A stretch of DNA of 64,000 nucleotides, from NCBI RefSeq assembly GCF_030817315.1, contig NZ_JAUSZF010000001.1, positions 2,747,001-2,811,000 of the forward strand. The letters run 5' to 3'. The DNA comes from Sphingomonas faeni. GTDB lineage: Bacteria > Pseudomonadota > Alphaproteobacteria > Sphingomonadales > Sphingomonadaceae. The notes under the pieces are model-generated. The model was not told the DNA's origin. It saw only the letters and a list, made by a program, of their open reading frames with translations, and made no database searches. Of the stretch, positions 26,594 through 34,417 are shown in pieces. Position numbers and translations under genes: made by a program. The first letter of the stretch is position 1, and each line of letters begins with the position of its first letter.

Positions 26594-27043
26594 CTACCGA
26601 CGATTCACAAAGAACTGCCGCAAGATCATCGCCGCCTCGGTCTCGGCAATTCCCGCGTAAACCTCAGGCCGGTGATGGCATGTCGGCTGGCCAAAAAAGC
26701 GTGGCCCATGCTCGACCGCACCGCCCTTCGCATCGGGTGCCCCATAATAAAGCCGCGCGATACGCGCATGAGCGATCGCACCGGCGCACATCGCGCAGGG
26801 CTCCAGCGTTACCCAAAGATCGCACCCTTCAAGCCGATCGCTCCCGAGCGCGCTAGCGGCGGCACGAATCGCCTGGATCTCTGCATGCGCAGTCGGGTCG
26901 GACAACGCCCGCGGCGCATTGGCACCCACAGCGATAACGATGCCATCCTTCACGACGACGGCGCCAACCGGGACTTCCCCGGCCAGCGCCGCATCGCGGG
27001 CCGCGTCGAGCGCGCGGCGCATGGGTTCGGGAATAGGGAACAT
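26594..27043 (-). CDS. tadA: tRNA-specific adenosine deaminase
   Basis: Converts the wobble adenosine of tRNA-Arg(ACG) to inosine, an essential modification. The 149-residue protein has the deaminase zinc motif HAE (53-55) and PCAMC (Cys83, Cys86), plus the GGAVEHG and FF segments of the family. It is separated by 39 bp from an upstream small membrane-protein gene on the same strand and ends before a palindromic repeat. Confidence 0.95.
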   Translation of the reverse strand: MFPIPEPMRRALDAARDAALAGEVPVGAVVVKDGIVIAVGANAPRALSDPTAHAEIQAIRAAASALGSDRLEGCDLWVTLEPCAMCAGAIAHARIARLYYGAPDAKGGAVEHGPRFFGQPTCHHRPEVYAGIAETEAAMILRQFFVNRR

Positions 27044-27082
27044 GGCCTCAAGCCCTGCCCGCGCTGCCCCCTTCCGTAAAGC

Positions 27083-27301
27083 TCAGTTCGGGGCCTGGCT
27101 GTTACCCGGCTTCTCGACGTTGATCGTCGGCACCGCCACGCTCTTGTTCTCGGTACCCAGGGTGACCTTGCCAACGTCGGCCTGGAACTTCGGCGTCTGG
27201 ACCATTCCCGGGCGGGTCTGGTCGATGTTGATGATCCCGAAATACATCAGGCCGACCACGACCAGCACGACGATTGCGAGCAGCGACAAGAGCGTACGCA
27301 T
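27083..27301 (-). CDS. Small single-pass membrane protein, function unknown
   Basis: 72 residues: an N-terminal hydrophobic segment (MRTLLSLLAIVVLVVVGLMY, a membrane anchor or uncleaved signal), then a polar 50-residue periplasmic tail (VQTPKFQADVGKVTLG and a SVAVPTINVEKP segment). I do not recognise a family. ATG 27301 is preceded by AGGGGA on the minus strand at suitable spacing; the frame upstream of it is open but not protein-like. It lies upstream of tadA and divergent from rpmB. Confidence 0.7.
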   Translation of the reverse strand: MRTLLSLLAIVVLVVVGLMYFGIINIDQTRPGMVQTPKFQADVGKVTLGTENKSVAVPTINVEKPGNSQAPN

Positions 27302-27389
27302 TAGAACATCCCCTTTTCTTGAACAGTTCGATAGCGTAACAACGTCCGCGAACGACGCCGGTTGCAAGACACGTTTTGCGCGCAATCGG

Positions 27390-27418
27390 TTGACGAAAGC
27401 CGGCGCGCCAGCTATCCG
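27390..27418 (+). promoter_or_regulatory. Candidate sigma-70 promoter of rpmB
   Basis: TTGACG (27390-27395), a 17-bp spacer, then TATCCG (27413-27418), 45 bp upstream of the rpmB start. Spacing is ideal and the -35 nearly consensus. Confidence 0.5.
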
Positions 27419-27462
27419 CGCGCCTTTCCGGGGTTCCTCCCGACACTTGAATAGGTAATCAC

Positions 27463-27762
27463 ATGTCGCGCATCTGCGAACTGACCGGCAAGGGCCGGAT
27501 GGTCGGGAACAACGTCTCCCACGCCAACAACAAGACCAAGCGCACGTTCCTGCCGAACCTGCAGAACGTCACGCTGCTTTCCGATTCGCTCGAGAAGGGC
27601 GTCAAGCTGCGCGTCTCGACGCATGGCCTGCGCACCGTCGAGCATAACGGCGGCCTCGACAACTGGCTGGTGAAGACCTCGGACGACAAGCTGTCGCTCC
27701 GCGTTCGCCGCCTGAAGCGCGAAGTCGTCAAGAAGATCGCATCGTCGGCAGTCGCCGCCTAA
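27463..27762 (+). CDS. rpmB: 50S ribosomal protein L28
   Basis: A 99-residue ribosomal protein. The N-terminus [20 protein letters not shown] and the [12 protein letters not shown] and [16 protein letters not shown] segments are diagnostic of L28 of the alphaproteobacterial length. Cys5 is a remnant of the zinc-binding type, but no second CxxC pair is seen. It is monocistronic, with a good promoter upstream and a strong hairpin downstream. Confidence 0.97.
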   Translation: MSRICELTGKGRMVGNNVSHANNKTKRTFLPNLQNVTLLSDSLEKGVKLRVSTHGLRTVEHNGGLDNWLVKTSDDKLSLRVRRLKREVVKKIASSAVAA

Positions 27763-27814
27763 CAGCGACGATTGAAGGTCGCCGCTTCATAGCGGCGGGC
27801 AAGACGATCACCGC

Positions 27815-27843
27815 GGCCCGCCCTGCACCTCGCAGGGCGGGCC
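27815..27843 (+). terminator. Hairpin terminator after rpmB
   Basis: A perfect 12-bp stem GGCCCGCCCTGC / GCAGGGCGGGCC with a 5-nt loop, between convergent rpmB and the phytase-like gene. The following T run is weak (GTCGGCGTTTG), so termination may be bidirectional or partly Rho-assisted. Confidence 0.7.
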
Positions 27844-27859
27844 GTCGGCGTTTGTGCAT

Positions 27860-28885
27860 TCAGCGGTCCAGCCGGAACTTCAGCAGCAATGTCCGCTGGA
27901 GAAACATCTGGTTGTCGTCCGACACGATCCACACGATCGTCTTGCCGTTCTCGACCGTCGTGTCGATCCCCTCGAAATTGTCGTGGATCAGCGGCGCATC
28001 GATCGTAGCGATCAGACGGCCACGAGCGATTCGCCCCGCCGCAACGTCCTCCGCTGCCACCCGCGATATCCGTGCCGAAAACGTGAACGGCAGCCGGAAA
28101 CCGCGATCGAGCACAAGCAAATCGCCGTTCGGCAACGCGGTGACGCCCGACGGATCGTACCGACCATGGGGTTCGTATGCGAATCGCTGCGGCACCGCCG
28201 CCCCGGTCGGATCGCGCGCAAAGATCAGCGCCTGCCGCGTATGCAACCGCGCCGCCTCCGACCCGGACCAGTCCGGCCCCCGGACATGCGCCTCCTCGCT
28301 GATGACGACGAACCGTCCATCAGGCAGTCGCGCCATCGACTCGGGACCGCCATTGGTAGGCCATTTCCGCATCGCCTCGGGCGCCACCCGCGACTCGTAC
28401 CGCGCAAAGCCCGAAGCGTAGCGCCAGATCGAGTTGGCATCCTCGAACCCGACCCAGATCTTTCCCGTTACCCCATCAATCACCATCGATTCGCTGTCGC
28501 GGTCGCGTTTCTCCCAGCCGATGCCGGGGCCCGCGGGCAGGTTCTTGAACGCGACACGATGCGGGAGCCAGTCGGCACCCATGTCGAACTGGACGATGTT
28601 GCCGCCGTCACTCAGCATCGTGAAGCGATTACCGGTCGCGGTCGGGGCGACATCGAGTGACGAAAATCCCCCGAACGCCCGATCGCGACTGGCGAGCGCC
28701 ACGCCGCCCAGGTAGGTGAGGCCACCGACGCGCACGCGTCGCGGGTTGGTGCGATCGAGCATCACACGCGTCGCAGTCAGCTGCGCGCGCTTGCCAAGCA
28801 GGTCGAGCCGCGCCTCGCCCGACCAGGTCGGCACGACCGCACAGACGCTCACGGCGACGAACAGGACAGTGATCAGGCGCCGCAT
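27860..28885 (-). CDS. Esterase-like phytase-family (PF13449-type) exported protein
   Basis: A 341-residue protein with a signal peptide (MRRLITVLFVAVSVCAVVPT). The rest reads as a beta-propeller of the phytase-like esterase family. Diagnostic stretches are LGGVALASRDRAFGGFSSLD, DSESMVIDG, GPESMARLPDGRFVVISEE and NFEGIDTT near the C-terminus. The acidic residues in DSES and NFEGID probably bind metal. Enzymatic activity in this family is largely untested. I chose ATG 28885; an upstream ATG at 28945 would bury the signal sequence. It is divergent from the glycine-zipper gene. Confidence 0.8.
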   Translation of the reverse strand: MRRLITVLFVAVSVCAVVPTWSGEARLDLLGKRAQLTATRVMLDRTNPRRVRVGGLTYLGGVALASRDRAFGGFSSLDVAPTATGNRFTMLSDGGNIVQFDMGADWLPHRVAFKNLPAGPGIGWEKRDRDSESMVIDGVTGKIWVGFEDANSIWRYASGFARYESRVAPEAMRKWPTNGGPESMARLPDGRFVVISEEAHVRGPDWSGSEAARLHTRQALIFARDPTGAAVPQRFAYEPHGRYDPSGVTALPNGDLLVLDRGFRLPFTFSARISRVAAEDVAAGRIARGRLIATIDAPLIHDNFEGIDTTVENGKTIVWIVSDDNQMFLQRTLLLKFRLDR

Positions 28886-29040
28886 CGCGTCCTCATAGGG
28901 TGTCCGCCGATCCGCGGAAGCATGAACAGCGGATAACGGAGGCATTCAGGCTCGGCTCAATGCGAATCACCCATAAGCGTCTCATCGAGGATGGAAGCAC
29001 GGCAGACGCCGCCGCCGAAATCCCCAACGGGAGACGCACG

Positions 29041-29424
29041 ATGTTCAAGACTTTTACCCTCGCCGCCAGTGCCCTCGCATTGGGTGCGACCGCCCTCGTT
29101 CCCGCCGCCGCCGATGCGCAGCGTTATGGCTCGCGCTACGAGCGTGGCTATGATGGCTATCAAGGTGGCGGCTATCGCGGCGACGACCGCGGCTATCGCC
29201 AGTATCGCGGAAACGATCGCCGCTATAATTACAACAACCGCAACCGTCGCGGGTGCGACAATACCGGTGGCACGATCGTCGGCGCGTTGGCCGGTGGCCT
29301 TCTCGGACACACCATCGCGGGTCGCGGTGATCGCACGCTAGGTGCAGTCCTCGGCGCTGCCGGTGGTGGCCTCGCCGGCAACGCGATCGATAAGTCGGAT
29401 AACCCGCGGTATTGCCGGCGCTAA
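29041..29424 (+). CDS. Glycine-zipper 2TM-domain exported protein
   Basis: A 127-residue protein. It has a signal peptide (MFKTFTLAASALALGATALV, cleavage after ADA near residue 24), a Tyr/Arg/Gly/Asp-rich middle (about 26-70), then a glycine zipper (GGTIVGALAGGLLGHTIAG, then GAVLGAAGGGLAGNAI), as in the rickettsial 17-kDa antigen family. Such proteins associate with the outer membrane. GGGAG precedes the ATG. A gene with this composition is often stress-induced, but no regulatory site is evident. Two strong hairpins follow it. Confidence 0.82.
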   Translation: MFKTFTLAASALALGATALVPAAADAQRYGSRYERGYDGYQGGGYRGDDRGYRQYRGNDRRYNYNNRNRRGCDNTGGTIVGALAGGLLGHTIAGRGDRTLGAVLGAAGGGLAGNAIDKSDNPRYCRR

Positions 29425-29435
29425 GCCCGGCAACG

Positions 29436-29471
29436 GGCCGGTGCTCGCCGCAAAGCGGCCGAGCACCGGCC
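29436..29471 (+). terminator. Long hairpin after the glycine-zipper gene
   Basis: GGCCGGTGCTCG / CGAGCACCGGCC (12 bp) encloses an inner CCGC-AAA-GCGG stem, giving a nearly continuous 16-bp hairpin starting 12 bp after the stop codon. There is no T run, so it may protect mRNA rather than terminate. Confidence 0.6.
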
Positions 29472-29540
29472 GGCACGGACGGCGGGCAGGCCCAGCCTGA
29501 CCCGACCGACGACGGCTTCGCCGACGTCGCGCCCCGTCGG
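29468..29540. repeat. Dispersed intergenic sequence, family F, copy 1
   Basis: CCGGCACGGACGGCGGGCAG, then CCGACGACGGCTTCGCCGAC, matches the segment at about 41.26-41.33 kb in order and spacing (CCGGCACGGCCGGCGGGTCG, then CCGACGGCGGCTTTGCCGGC). Non-coding on both strands as far as I can see. Confidence 0.55.
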
Positions 29541-29589
29541 CCCGGGCCACACCAGTTTCCCAGTTCCCTCGCGTAGCGTATCGAGGGCG

Positions 29590-29630
29590 AGGGCCGGCTT
29601 CCCGTTCGGAAGCCGGCCCTTTGTTCGTTT
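29590..29630 (+). terminator. Intrinsic terminator
   Basis: A 13-bp stem AGGGCCGGCTTCC / GGAAGCCGGCCCT, 5-nt loop, followed by TTGTTCGTTT. This is the most canonical Rho-independent terminator in the window. It lies 165 bp after the glycine-zipper stop codon. Confidence 0.75.
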
Positions 29631-29634
29631 ATTG

Positions 29635-29749
29635 CTCCCCTCCCTGGAAGGGAGGGGTTGGGGGGTGGGTCGGTTTCCGTATCACGGCACGGTTGCGACC
29701 AAAGCTGGCCAACCCACCCCCGGCCCCTCCCTTCCAGGGAGGGGAGAAG
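29635..29749. repeat. Intergenic palindromic repeat, family C
   Basis: CTCCCCTCCCTGGAAGGGAG and GGGTTGGGG on the left face CCCCGG and CCCCTCCCTTCCAGGGAGGG on the right. With the hairpins before it, this fills the 330-bp gene-free stretch between the glycine-zipper gene and the phosphoribosyltransferase. Confidence 0.88.
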
Positions 29750-29754
29750 CTCAG

Positions 29755-30273
29755 TCAGGCGATCCGCTCAGGCACCTCCGCCGCATCCTCGGCAATCGCC
29801 GCCGCCGGCGCGACCGCCTCCCAAGGAAACACGAACCAGTCCTTCGTCACCGTCCGGTCGATCACTCGCGCACTATAGTCGATCCGCTCCGCCGAGCTGA
29901 CATTGTCGATCAGCATAGCAAACCGCACCGCCCCCTCGACCGCCCCCGCCGCAGCCAGCGCCCCACGCAAATGCGTGATCGTCCGCCCCGAATCGTTGAT
30001 ATCGTCGAGAAACAACAGCCGCTCGCCATTGCGCGTGCGCGCGGCCAGCTTCACCAGCGGCTCGTCGGCAAAGTCCTTCACCTGGCTGGAATAATCGACC
30101 GACAGCGTCGGCAAACCGATCGCGTGGCTCAGGAACACCGCCGGCACGAGACCGCCACGACCAATCCCGATGATGTAATCGGGTTTCCACTCGGTATCCT
30201 CGACCAGCTTGGCGGCGAGGATGTGGATCGCGGCGACGAACTCGTGCTGCGGGATAGGGGTGAAAATCGGCAT
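29755..30273 (-). CDS. Purine/xanthine-type phosphoribosyltransferase
   Basis: A 172-residue type I phosphoribosyltransferase. The PRPP-binding loop is LLFLDDINDSGRTI (86-99), with the two adjacent acidic residues. IIGIGRGGLVPAV (about 34-46) is the second PRPP contact. Base specificity (hypoxanthine, guanine or xanthine) cannot be read reliably; the length and organisation are Gpt-like. The C-terminal 25 residues are Ala/Glu-rich. It is downstream of the cystathionine-synthase-family gene, but a palindromic repeat separates them. Confidence 0.85.
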   Translation of the reverse strand: MPIFTPIPQHEFVAAIHILAAKLVEDTEWKPDYIIGIGRGGLVPAVFLSHAIGLPTLSVDYSSQVKDFADEPLVKLAARTRNGERLLFLDDINDSGRTITHLRGALAAAGAVEGAVRFAMLIDNVSSAERIDYSARVIDRTVTKDWFVFPWEAVAPAAAIAEDAAEVPERIA

Positions 30274-30310
30274 TCTTGGACGCTACCGACTTGCCGTTGC
30301 GAGAGCTAGC

Positions 30311-30390
30311 CGTTCTCCTGCGAAAGCAGGAGCCCAGGGTTAAAGGTGCAACGATCGTAACCCTGAACTCCCGCGTTCGAGGGAGAACAA
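30311..30390. repeat. Intergenic palindromic repeat, family E
   Basis: GTTCTCCTGCGAAAGCAGGA with CCCAGGGTTA on the left pairs with TAACCCTG and CTCCCGCGTTCGAGGGAGAA on the right. Tandem junction between two leftward genes. Confidence 0.8.
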
Positions 30391-30393
30391 TAC

Positions 30394-31731
30394 TCAGATC
30401 GTCTCCAGCGCCTGCTCGAAATCGGCGATCAGATCGTCCGGATCCTCCACCCCGATCGAGATACGGACGAGGTTATCCGTAATCCCCAGCGCCTGCTTGC
30501 GCGCATCCGGCACCGACAGATGCGTCATCCCCGCCGGATGGCTCGCCAACGTCTCCGTCCCGCCAAGCGACACCGCCAGCTTGGCGATCATCAAGGCATC
30601 GAGGAACGCGAAGCTCTCGCGCTCGCCGCCCTTGAGGTACAGCGAGAAGGTCGAACCACCCCCGGTGCAATGACGGCGATAGATGTCCGCCTGACGCTCC
30701 ATGCCGGGCTCGTCCTCGAGAAAGCCGAGATAGGCGACGCGCTCGACCTTCGGATGATGCCGCAGGAAGCCGCAGACCTTCGCGGCATTCTCGCCCGCGC
30801 GGCTCATCCGCAGTTCCAAAGTCTCCAACGATCGCAGCAACATCCACGCGGTATTCGGATCGGTGATCGTCCCGATCGTGTTGCGCATCGTCCGGATCGT
30901 GTTGATATGCTCCTTCGTACCGAGCACGCCGCCAGCGACGAGATCCGAATGCCCGCCGACATATTTCGTCAGCGAGTACACGACGATATCCGCGCCGTGC
31001 TTGAGAGGCTGGAACCACAGCGGTCCCAGGAAGGTGTTGTCGATCGCGATCGGGGGCTTCTCACCCTTGAAGATCGCGTCACGGCTGGCGGCGACTGCCT
31101 CGACGTCAACCAGCGCGTTGGTCGGGTTCGCAGGGCTTTCCAGATAGATGAGCGCGACGTTGCCGGTTGCCGCCTCGGTCATTACCGCGTCGATTTCCTC
31201 GCGCGTCGCACCGGCGGGGAAGTCGAGCCACTTCACGCCGAACTTACCGAGCACGCGGCCGATCAGCGTCTCGGTCGCCGCATATAGCGGCCCCGAATGG
31301 ACGATCGTGTCGCCCGGCTTGACCATCGCGAGGAACAACGTCGCGATCGCCGACATTCCCGACGAGAAAGCGAGCGCGTCCTCCGCCTCTTCCCAAACGC
31401 CGAGGCGATCCTCCAGGATCTCCTGGTTCGGCCCATTGAAGCGCGAATAGACGAGTCCCTCCGCGCCGCCCGGACGCTTGCCGGTGACGCCTTCGAAATG
31501 ACGCTTGCCCGCCGCCGCGTTGGGGAACACGAACGTCGAGGTGAGAAAGATCGGCGGCTTGAGCGAGCCTTCCGACAGCGCCGGGTCGTAACCGTGGCCC
31601 ATCATCAGCGTCGACGGCTTCAGCTTGCGCCCGCCGATCTTCTCGACCTCGGGCTTGGGCGCAACACGTGCGGCGACGCCGGTCAGGTCGGCTTCGGTTT
31701 CGTTCGCATTGTTTGGGGTATCGGACATCAT
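30394..31731 (-). CDS. Cystathionine gamma-synthase/methionine gamma-lyase family enzyme
   Basis: A PLP-dependent trans-sulfuration-family enzyme of 445 residues, longer than the usual 390-400 because of a polar N-terminal extension of about 40. The PLP lysine is Lys256 in VVYSLTKYVGGHSDL; LVYSRFNGPNQEILE and ALAFSSGMSAIATL are the substrate- and cofactor-binding segments. Whether it makes cystathionine, O-succinylhomoserine-derived homocysteine, or degrades methionine cannot be decided from sequence. AGGAG precedes tandem ATG ATG start codons. It lies downstream of pgeF on the same strand. Confidence 0.88.
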   Translation of the reverse strand: MMSDTPNNANETEADLTGVAARVAPKPEVEKIGGRKLKPSTLMMGHGYDPALSEGSLKPPIFLTSTFVFPNAAAGKRHFEGVTGKRPGGAEGLVYSRFNGPNQEILEDRLGVWEEAEDALAFSSGMSAIATLFLAMVKPGDTIVHSGPLYAATETLIGRVLGKFGVKWLDFPAGATREEIDAVMTEAATGNVALIYLESPANPTNALVDVEAVAASRDAIFKGEKPPIAIDNTFLGPLWFQPLKHGADIVVYSLTKYVGGHSDLVAGGVLGTKEHINTIRTMRNTIGTITDPNTAWMLLRSLETLELRMSRAGENAAKVCGFLRHHPKVERVAYLGFLEDEPGMERQADIYRRHCTGGGSTFSLYLKGGERESFAFLDALMIAKLAVSLGGTETLASHPAGMTHLSVPDARKQALGITDNLVRISIGVEDPDDLIADFEQALETI

Positions 31732-31817
31732 ATGCTCCTGCGTGGCCCGTCTGGCGCGGGCCGATGTGCAGGGTCTAAACGAGCCATGCAGGATTTGGGA
31801 CCCGTTACAGGCCCCCG

Positions 31818-32576
31818 TTACAGCCCGATAATGCTGATCTGGCGCCCATAGGAGGGCTCGCCGCGATGGGTCGCCCGCCGGTAGCTGAAGAAGCGGTCCT
31901 CATCGGTATAGGTGTCGAGCCCGAGCGCTTCGATCCGGCCGATCCCGGCGATCGCGAGACGGCTGACGACATAGGCTTCGAGATCGAACTGGTAATGGTC
32001 GGCACGGCCATCCGCAAAGAAGCGCTCGTTCTCCGGGTCCGCCTCGCAGAACCGGCGGATGAAGCCGTCGTCGACCTCGTAGCTGGCGCGCGCGATGCAC
32101 GGCCCGACTGCGGCGACGATCCGGTCGCGGTGCGCGCCGATCGCTTCCATCGCGAGGATCGTCGCATCGGTGACGCCGCCGAGCGCGCCTTTCCAACCGG
32201 CATGCGCGGCGGCGACGACGCCGGCTTGGGCGTCGGCGAACAGCACCGGCGCGCAATCAGCGGTGAGGATGCCGAGCGCTAGGCCCGGGCGGTTGGTGAC
32301 CAGCGCGTCAGCGTGCGGACGAAGCGCGTCGTCGAGCGGCTCGGTGACAGTGACCGCGTCGGCGGAATGGACCTGATAGAGACCGACGAGTTTCGCGCCT
32401 GGGAGGACAGCTTCGGTCGCGCGTCGGCGGTTCTCGGCGATGCTGGCGGGGTCGTCGTCGGATCCGATACCGACGTTAAGGCTCGCATACGCCCCCGTCG
32501 ACACGCCCCCACGCCGGCCAAGAAAGCCGTGCGGAATGTCGCCCAGGGACTTTGCGCGGATCACGTCGATGTTCAT
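31818..32576 (-). CDS. pgeF: Peptidoglycan editing factor / multicopper-oxidase-like purine phosphorylase (YfiH family)
   Basis: A 252-residue protein of the laccase-domain family. In other bacteria it removes mis-incorporated amino acids from muropeptide precursors and shows purine nucleoside phosphorylase activity. The zinc/active-site triad is intact: His70 (YQVHSADAV), Cys108 (TADCAPVLF) and His125 (AAHAGWKGA). It belongs to the leftward lgt-midA cluster, an arrangement common in alphaproteobacteria. Here a GNAT gene and a palindromic repeat lie between midA and pgeF. Confidence 0.9.
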   Translation of the reverse strand: MNIDVIRAKSLGDIPHGFLGRRGGVSTGAYASLNVGIGSDDDPASIAENRRRATEAVLPGAKLVGLYQVHSADAVTVTEPLDDALRPHADALVTNRPGLALGILTADCAPVLFADAQAGVVAAAHAGWKGALGGVTDATILAMEAIGAHRDRIVAAVGPCIARASYEVDDGFIRRFCEADPENERFFADGRADHYQFDLEAYVVSRLAIAGIGRIEALGLDTYTDEDRFFSYRRATHRGEPSYGRQISIIGL

Positions 32577-32601
32577 TTTATATCACCCAACATCAAACAT
32601 G

Positions 32602-32712
32602 CCCCCCCACCCCGGCGGAGGCCGGGGCCCAGTTGGGAGACGTTGCTGACGACGGACAGCAAGCTGTTACTACGACCTTTCCAGCTGGGCCCCGGCCTCC
32701 GCCGGGGTGGGG
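32602..32712. repeat. Intergenic palindromic repeat, family D
   Basis: CCACCCCGGCGGAGGCCGGG and GCCCAGTTGGGA face CCAGCTGGGC and CCCGGCCTCCGCCGGGGTGG. The best-conserved family D copy in the window. Confidence 0.9.
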
Positions 32713-32754
32713 TAGTCTGTCCAATGTCGTCCCATTCCCATGCACTACTGACCA

Positions 32755-33267
32755 TCACAATACGAGCCGCATGATCCGGTCATCATCCGGCTGCTCGCCA
32801 ACCATGAACACATACCGCCCGATCTCGACGAACCCGTAGCGCTGGTAGAACCGGTGCGCCCGGTGGTTGTCCACATACACGCTTAGGATCATCTCCGTTC
32901 GCCCGTCCGCCCGCGCGACGTCGATCGCCCAGTCCATCAACGCCGGACCAACACCCGCGCCATGCTGGTCGCCGCGCACATAGAGCTGATGGAGTTCGAT
33001 CGCGGTTGCGGGCCAGTCGCCGGGAAACGCAACAGTTCCGATCTTCGCAAACCCGACGATCTCACCCGCCTCGTCCACCGCAACGCGCACCGTGAAAGCA
33101 GGATCGGACAGCTGCGCCGGAAGCCCCTTTTCACCGAACGTCTGGTCGAGAAACACGGCAAGGTCTTCGGGCCGATATAGCGTGCCGAAGGTGTCGGTGA
33201 ACGACCGCTTCGCCATCGCGGCGAGCTCGGGTCCGTCCGCCGGGATGGCGTTGCGATAGGCGATCAT
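32755..33267 (-). CDS. GNAT-family N-acetyltransferase
   Basis: A 170-residue acetyltransferase with the GNAT fold. The acetyl-CoA loop is RGDQHGAGVGPALMDWAI (a Q-x-x-G-x-G/A variant), and LSVYVDNHRAHRFYQRYGF is the C-terminal motif B. Substrate unknown. Its ATG (33267) overlaps the midA stop (ATGA), so it is translated with midA; the sequence upstream in the same frame is midA shadow. It separates midA from pgeF. Confidence 0.88.
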   Translation of the reverse strand: MIAYRNAIPADGPELAAMAKRSFTDTFGTLYRPEDLAVFLDQTFGEKGLPAQLSDPAFTVRVAVDEAGEIVGFAKIGTVAFPGDWPATAIELHQLYVRGDQHGAGVGPALMDWAIDVARADGRTEMILSVYVDNHRAHRFYQRYGFVEIGRYVFMVGEQPDDDRIMRLVL

Positions 33268-34364
33268 GCACCCCACCCTGCAAACGCCGCCGGGGTCGGC
33301 CAGGACGGCGCCGTGATCGCAAGTGCTTTGAAGAGCGTTCCCATGTCGTCCATCAGTCTGCTCCGATCCGCCCCGAGCGCCTCGGCGCGATCGGGCGATG
33401 CCTTTGCCAGCGCCGACGTCCGCGAATCGATCCCGAGCGCACCGAGCAAATCGCGTTGCGTCACCGGCCCCCACGCGACCGCGCCCTCTGTCTGCGCAGC
33501 GGCGGCAAGCGTGGTGAAGTCGACATGCGCGGTGAGGTCGTGCTCGCCGGGCGCCTCGAACGGATTGGCGAACGCATGCCCGCGCACGGCCTGCAACGTG
33601 TCGCCAATCGCGGGCCCCTCATAGCCATAGTCGACCGCAATCAGCGCACCGCCCTGCGCCGCGATCCGCTTGGCAAGGCCGCGGATGATCGTGACGGCCG
33701 CAGGCGAGGTTTCCAGGATCGAACCGGCGGGAGCCTCGCGAAACGGTTCGGGGATCACCGCATCGGGCAGCGGCTTGCCCGCGATCGGCAGGAACAGCAG
33801 GTCCTGCGCGGCGACGAGCCGTTCGTGCCATTGCTCGCGCTTGACGAGCTGCCGGATCGGCAGCGCGTCGAAGAACTCGTTGGCGACGACGATCAGCGGC
33901 CGATCGGTCGGCAGCGTGTCGATCGCGTCGTGCCAGATGGCGGCGGGCACGCGCTCGGCCTGAGCCGCGCGCAGCGCTGGGCTGGTTTCGACGAAATGTA
34001 CGGGCGGTTGAAGCCCAGCCTTTGCCATCGCGCGCGTAGCATCGGCGGCAAGCGTTCCTCGACCGGGGCCGAGCTCAACCCAAGCCACATCTGGGCGGCC
34101 AGCGCGGTTGCAAAGATCGGCACACCACAGCCCTACAAGTTCGCCGAACATCTGGCTGATCTCAGGCGCAGTGGTGAAATCGCCCCCCGCCCCCAGCGGA
34201 TCGCGGGTCGCATAGTAGTGCGCGTTAGCGGCCGCCATGTACTGCGCGACGGGGATCGGACCTGCGAGCGCGATCGCTCGGGCGAGGCGTTCCGGGAGGG
34301 CGGTATCGATTCCCCTTCCGCTTGCGGGAGGGGTTAGGGGAGGGGCTGGATTATCTTTGGCCAT
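33264..34364 (-). CDS. MidA/NDUFAF7-family SAM-dependent arginine methyltransferase
   Basis: A 366-residue class I methyltransferase of the DUF185 family; the mitochondrial member methylates a complex I subunit. Motifs are YYATRDPLGAGGDFTTAPEI (family signature), the SAM loop VELGPGRGTLAAD, and VVANEFFDALP. The start I chose, ATG 34364, makes the first about 18 residues (AKDNPAPPLTPPASGRG) a translation of a family C repeat; no other ATG lies between it and the conserved domain. It sits between lgt and the GNAT gene on the same strand. A later non-ATG start cannot be excluded. Confidence 0.88.
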   Translation of the reverse strand: MAKDNPAPPLTPPASGRGIDTALPERLARAIALAGPIPVAQYMAAANAHYYATRDPLGAGGDFTTAPEISQMFGELVGLWCADLCNRAGRPDVAWVELGPGRGTLAADATRAMAKAGLQPPVHFVETSPALRAAQAERVPAAIWHDAIDTLPTDRPLIVVANEFFDALPIRQLVKREQWHERLVAAQDLLFLPIAGKPLPDAVIPEPFREAPAGSILETSPAAVTIIRGLAKRIAAQGGALIAVDYGYEGPAIGDTLQAVRGHAFANPFEAPGEHDLTAHVDFTTLAAAAQTEGAVAWGPVTQRDLLGALGIDSRTSALAKASPDRAEALGADRSRLMDDMGTLFKALAITAPSWPTPAAFAGWGA

Positions 34365-34417
34365 GACGTTTGCGGCCATGCCCTCCCCCAACCCCTCCCG
34401 CAAGCGGAAGGGGAGCT
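34310..34417. repeat. Palindromic repeat, family C variant (CTTGCGGGAGGGG), overlapping the midA start
   Basis: CCCCTTCCGCTTGCGGGAGG and GGTTAGGGGAGGGG face CCCCCAACCCCTCCCGCAAG and CGGAAGGGGAG. The left arm lies inside the midA reading frame and the right arm fills the 50-bp lgt-midA gap. Confidence 0.85.
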
